DNA of 7,625 nt, from the NCBI GenBank assembly GCA_017452335.1, contig JAFTMP010000076.1:1-7625 (forward strand). Reading direction: 5' to 3'. Shown one piece after another: positions 4,868 to 7,625 of this stretch. Both the position numbers and the translations under genes were made by a program. Position 1 is the stretch's first letter. Every line of letters begins with the position of its first letter. Source of the stretch: Clostridia bacterium. Its GTDB lineage: Bacteria; Bacillota; Clostridia; Oscillospirales; CAG-272. The notes under the pieces are model-generated. The model ran no database searches and was not told the DNA's origin. It saw only the letters and a program-made list of their open reading frames with translations.

Positions 4868-5317
4868 ATGGAAGCGGAAAAGACGGTCTATATCTATTCG
4901 GACGGTGCGTGCAAGGGCAACCCCGGACCCGGCGGGTACGGTACGATCTTGGTTTATAAAAACGTGGAAAAGGAGCTCTCGGGCGGAGAAGCGCACACCA
5001 CCAACAACCGCATGGAGCTCATGGGCGCCATTGCGGGCTTGCGGGCTCTGCAAAGGCCCTGCCGGGTGGTGCTTACCTCCGATTCCAAGTATCTGACCGA
5101 TGCCATTAACAAGGGCTGGGCGAAGAGCTGGCGGGCAAAGGGTTGGAAAAAGGGAGACGGAAAGCCGGCGCTCAATCCCGATTTGTGGGAAGAGCTGCTG
5201 GGGCTTCTTGAAAAGCACCAAGTGCAGGTGGTTTGGATCAAAGGGCATGCAGGGCATCCCTATAATGAGCGCTGTGACAGACTTGCCGTGGCGCAGGCAG
5301 AAAAATATAAGAATTAA
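4868..5317 (+). CDS. rnhA: Ribonuclease HI
   Basis: RNase HI cuts the RNA strand of RNA:DNA hybrids (R-loops, primers) with two metal ions. The 149-residue protein matches the usual bacterial length. The full catalytic set is visible: Asp12 in YSDGACKGNPGPGG, Glu50 in TNNRMEL, Asp72 in SDSKY, His127 in KGHAGH and Asp137 in ERCDRLA. The segment KGWAKSWRAKGWKKGDGKP (82-100) is the basic protrusion that binds the hybrid in the E. coli-type enzyme. The ATG at 4868 is chosen because AAAGGCGG (4852-4859) precedes it by eight bases and the promoter lies at 4796-4824. The next gene, mnmA, begins 31 bases after the stop. Confidence 0.96.
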   Translation: MEAEKTVYIYSDGACKGNPGPGGYGTILVYKNVEKELSGGEAHTTNNRMELMGAIAGLRALQRPCRVVLTSDSKYLTDAINKGWAKSWRAKGWKKGDGKPALNPDLWEELLGLLEKHQVQVVWIKGHAGHPYNERCDRLAVAQAEKYKN

Positions 5318-5348
5318 GCAATAGATCACAGAAACAATCGGAGAAAAA

Positions 5349-6395
5349 ATGTCAAAGGAAGCAAAGAACTATTTAGTGGGGCTCAGCGGTGGTGCGGACA
5401 GCACCTATACGGCACTGATTTTAAAAAACGAGGGGCATCACGTGCAGGGGGCATATCTGAAAATGTTTGAGGATGCCGATCCCGAGCCCGCAAGAAAAGC
5501 GGCAGAGCAGCTGGGGATCCCCTTTCATTTGGTGGATTGCACCGAGGTCTTTGAAAAAGAGGTGCTTTGCCATTTTGCAAACAGCTATTTGCAGGGGCTG
5601 ACGCCCAATCCCTGCGTGCAGTGCAACCGCTACGTGAAGATCGCCAAGCTGTGCGAGCTGGCAAAAAAGCTGGGGGCGGATCACGTGGTCACGGGGCACT
5701 ACGGAAGAATTGAAAAAAATGAGGCGGGCAGATATTTCGTTTGCCGTGCGGAAAATGAAAGAAAAGACCAAAGCTACATGCTTTGGGGGTTAAGCCAGGA
5801 ACAGCTTGCCATGCTGTATCTGCCCTTATCGGATCTTGAAAAGGAGCGGGTGCGGGCAAAATTGCAGGAAGAGGGTCTTTCGGCGGCGCAGGCAAAGGAC
5901 AGCATGGACATCTGCTTTTTGCCCGAAGGAAATTATGCCTCCTTTATCAAGGAGAGAGTGGGTGACTGTCCCGAGGGCGATTTTGTAAACGCCAAGGGAG
6001 AGGTGCTGGGCAGACACAAGGGTATTTTGCATTACACCGTGGGTCAGCGCAAGCATTTGGGCATCACCCTGGGCAAGCCCATGTTCGTTTCAAAAATCGA
6101 CCCCAAGAGTAACCGCATCACCCTGGTACCCTCGGGCGAGGAATATGGCAGGCAGGCGCGGGTAGAGCAACTGAATTTTCAGTGCTTGGCACCTCAAAAA
6201 GAGGGCGTGCGTGAGGATCTGATGGTGAAGATGCGCTATGGACAAAAGCCGGTGGCAGTGAAGGTGGTTTTTGATGAAAACGGTGCCGATCTGTTTTTTG
6301 AAGAGGCGGCAAGAGCCATTACACCGGGACAGAGCGCGGTGTTTTATTTGAATGGTCAGCTTGCATTCGGCGGATATATCATGCCAAATGAGTAA
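5349..6395 (+). CDS. mnmA: tRNA-specific 2-thiouridylase MnmA
   Basis: MnmA adds sulfur to carbon 2 of uridine 34 in the tRNAs for Lys, Glu and Gln, using ATP to adenylate the base and a Cys persulfide as sulfur donor. The 348-residue protein has the PP-loop SGGADS (13-18), the first active Cys89 in TPNPCVQCN, ATP-site segment TGHYGRIE (115-122), KDQSYMLWGLSQ (139-150), and the second catalytic Cys189 in DSMDICFLPEG. HYTVGQRKHLGI marks the start of the C-terminal half, followed by two beta-rich domains. The P-loop has Ala where most family members have Val (SGGVDS), and the paired-Cys segment usual after the first strand is absent here (MFEDADPEPARKAA), so it may be a divergent clostridial subtype or paralogue. 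GGAG (5340-5343) lies five bases before the ATG. It is probably co-transcribed with rnhA and dnaJ. Confidence 0.95.
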   Translation: MSKEAKNYLVGLSGGADSTYTALILKNEGHHVQGAYLKMFEDADPEPARKAAEQLGIPFHLVDCTEVFEKEVLCHFANSYLQGLTPNPCVQCNRYVKIAKLCELAKKLGADHVVTGHYGRIEKNEAGRYFVCRAENERKDQSYMLWGLSQEQLAMLYLPLSDLEKERVRAKLQEEGLSAAQAKDSMDICFLPEGNYASFIKERVGDCPEGDFVNAKGEVLGRHKGILHYTVGQRKHLGITLGKPMFVSKIDPKSNRITLVPSGEEYGRQARVEQLNFQCLAPQKEGVREDLMVKMRYGQKPVAVKVVFDENGADLFFEEAARAITPGQSAVFYLNGQLAFGGYIMPNE

Positions 6396-6427
6396 TGAAT
6401 GATAAATGATGAATAACAGAGGTAGTT

Positions 6428-7555
6428 ATGGCAGAGAAGAGAGATTATTACGAGGTACTGGGGGTAGACAAAAGCGCGGATGATGCGGCTCTAAAAAGCG
6501 CCTACAGAAAGCTGGCAAAGCAGTATCATCCCGATATGAACCCCGATAATAAAGAAGCAGAAGCCAAATTCAAGGAGGTCAACGAGGCGTATGCCGTGCT
6601 GTCCGACCCCGAGAAGCGGGCGAAGTATGACCAGATGGGTCACGCCGCCTTCGACCCTGCCGCAGGCGGTGCGGGCTATGACTTTGGCGGCTTTGATTTC
6701 GGCGATATTTTCAGTAGCTTTTTCGGCGGCGGCTTTGGAGGCGGTTCTTCCGGGGCGCAGCGCAACAGACCCATTCGAGGCGAGGACCTGGGCGTGCGGG
6801 TTACGGTGGACTTTATGGAGGCTGTTTTCGGCACCAAAAAGGAGATCTCCTATAACCGTACCGAGCACTGCTCGGAATGCGGCGGAAGCGGCGCGGCAAA
6901 GGGCACCAAGGCGGAGACCTGCGCCACCTGTCGGGGAAGCGGTCAGGTAAGACAAGCCCAGAGGACGCCTCTTGGCATGTTTCAGACCACCAAGCCCTGC
7001 CCCGATTGCAGAGGCTCGGGCAAGACCATCAAGACGCCCTGCACCAACTGCCGCGGCACGGGCTTTAAGGATGTGCGCAAGAAGATGGACGTGAACATCC
7101 CTGCAGGTATTGACAATGGACAAAACATCATTATCCGCGGCAGAGGCGACGAGGGGCGCAACGGCGGGGGTGCCGGCGATCTGATCATTTCGGTGAATGT
7201 GAAGGCGCATCCCGTGTTTGAAAGAAAGGGCTTTGATATCCGCTGTGAGCTGCCCATCACCTTCGTGGAGGCGGCGCTGGGCGCAGAGGTAGAGGTGCCC
7301 ACCCTTGAGGGAACGGAAAAAATGAACATTCCCGAGGAGACCCAGACCGGCACGGTGCTGACCATGCGCGGCAAGGGCGTGCCCAACATCAATAACAGCA
7401 AGAACAGAGGAAATCTCTATCTGCACTGCGTGGTGGAAACGCCCAAGAACCTTACTGAAAAGCAGAAGGATATCCTTAGAGCCTTCGGCGATGCCACGGG
7501 CAATAAGAACTATCAGAAGAAGCAGTCGTTTATCAAGCGGTTTTTTAAGTCGTAA
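6428..7555 (+). CDS. dnaJ: Chaperone protein DnaJ
   Basis: DnaJ (Hsp40) delivers unfolded proteins to DnaK and stimulates its ATPase. The 375-residue protein is a full type A J-protein: J-domain (about 6-72) with the essential HPD at 34-36; Gly/Phe-rich linker (about 77-110); zinc-finger region with four CXXCXGXG repeats starting at Cys148, Cys165, Cys191 and Cys205; then the two substrate-binding beta domains and C-terminal dimerisation region. All eight zinc cysteines are intact. AGAGG precedes the ATG by about seven bases. It follows mnmA by 32 bases with no terminator, so it is likely read from the rnhA promoter. No CIRCE-type repeat (GCACTC/GAGTGC) is seen upstream and no dnaK, grpE or hrcA is in view, so this copy appears detached from the classical operon, at least on its left side. 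Confidence 0.98.
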   Translation: MAEKRDYYEVLGVDKSADDAALKSAYRKLAKQYHPDMNPDNKEAEAKFKEVNEAYAVLSDPEKRAKYDQMGHAAFDPAAGGAGYDFGGFDFGDIFSSFFGGGFGGGSSGAQRNRPIRGEDLGVRVTVDFMEAVFGTKKEISYNRTEHCSECGGSGAAKGTKAETCATCRGSGQVRQAQRTPLGMFQTTKPCPDCRGSGKTIKTPCTNCRGTGFKDVRKKMDVNIPAGIDNGQNIIIRGRGDEGRNGGGAGDLIISVNVKAHPVFERKGFDIRCELPITFVEAALGAEVEVPTLEGTEKMNIPEETQTGTVLTMRGKGVPNINNSKNRGNLYLHCVVETPKNLTEKQKDILRAFGDATGNKNYQKKQSFIKRFFKS

Positions 7556-7566
7556 GGAATAATGCG

Positions 7567-7591
7567 GTTCAAAACCGTTTCGGTTTTGAAC
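7567..7591 (+). terminator. Hairpin after dnaJ, terminator-like without a T-tract
   Basis: GTTCAAAACCG (7567-7577) pairs perfectly with CGGTTTTGAAC (7581-7591) across a TTT loop, 11 base pairs beginning 11 bases after the dnaJ stop. No T-run follows (TGGTTCGGAATAC), so it may pause or stabilise the message rather than end it, and the operon may continue beyond the window. Confidence 0.5.
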
Positions 7592-7625
7592 TGGTTCGGA
7601 ATACGGAGCGCCTAAAAAGTGCGGA

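Noticed and set aside
6491..7426. 311-codon open frame on the - strand
   Set aside because: Fully antisense to dnaJ; a shadow of biased codon use with no start signals.

Overview
The window looks like chromosomal DNA from a Gram-positive anaerobe of the Clostridia (Firmicutes), perhaps near the Ruminococcaceae/Oscillospiraceae. This is inferred from gene content (nrdR, a DUF1292 protein, a type II pantothenate kinase, two Cys-anchored lipoproteins, and a compact rnhA-mnmA-dnaJ run), from consensus sigma-A promoters and from AGGAG-type ribosome sites. Genes are moderately GC-rich, while the left 650 bases are clearly AT-rich. No phage, CRISPR, transposase or defence gene is visible.

Layout. 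1-660: the possible tail of a gene or gene remnant, a terminator-like hairpin, AT-rich intergenic DNA with several inverted repeats, then a near-consensus promoter. 664-1233 (+): a small lipoprotein of unknown function. 1280-1738 (-): nrdR, converging on the lipoprotein gene across one shared strong hairpin. 1739-2074: no protein gene, but a compact dyad-rich block (about 1839-2002) that folds like a 6S-type RNA, with wobble pairs favouring the + strand. 2075-2368 (-): a DUF1292 protein with its own promoter. 2369-2608: a divergent promoter region. 2609-3433 (+): type II pantothenate kinase. 3501-4721 (+): a larger lipoprotein built from two diverged copies of one domain plus a C-terminal module, closed by a strong terminator. 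4819 onward (+): a promoter followed by rnhA, mnmA and dnaJ, spaced by 31-32 bases and probably one operon. The window ends in a hairpin after dnaJ.

Together these are mainly housekeeping functions: control of ribonucleotide reductase genes (NrdR), the first step of coenzyme A synthesis (PanK-II), removal of RNA from RNA:DNA hybrids (RNase HI), 2-thiolation of tRNA wobble uridine (MnmA) and protein folding (DnaJ). The parts least explained by known families are the structured RNA between nrdR and the DUF1292 gene, the internally duplicated lipoprotein, and the small lipoprotein with layered dyads over its promoter. I found no convincing new multi-gene system.
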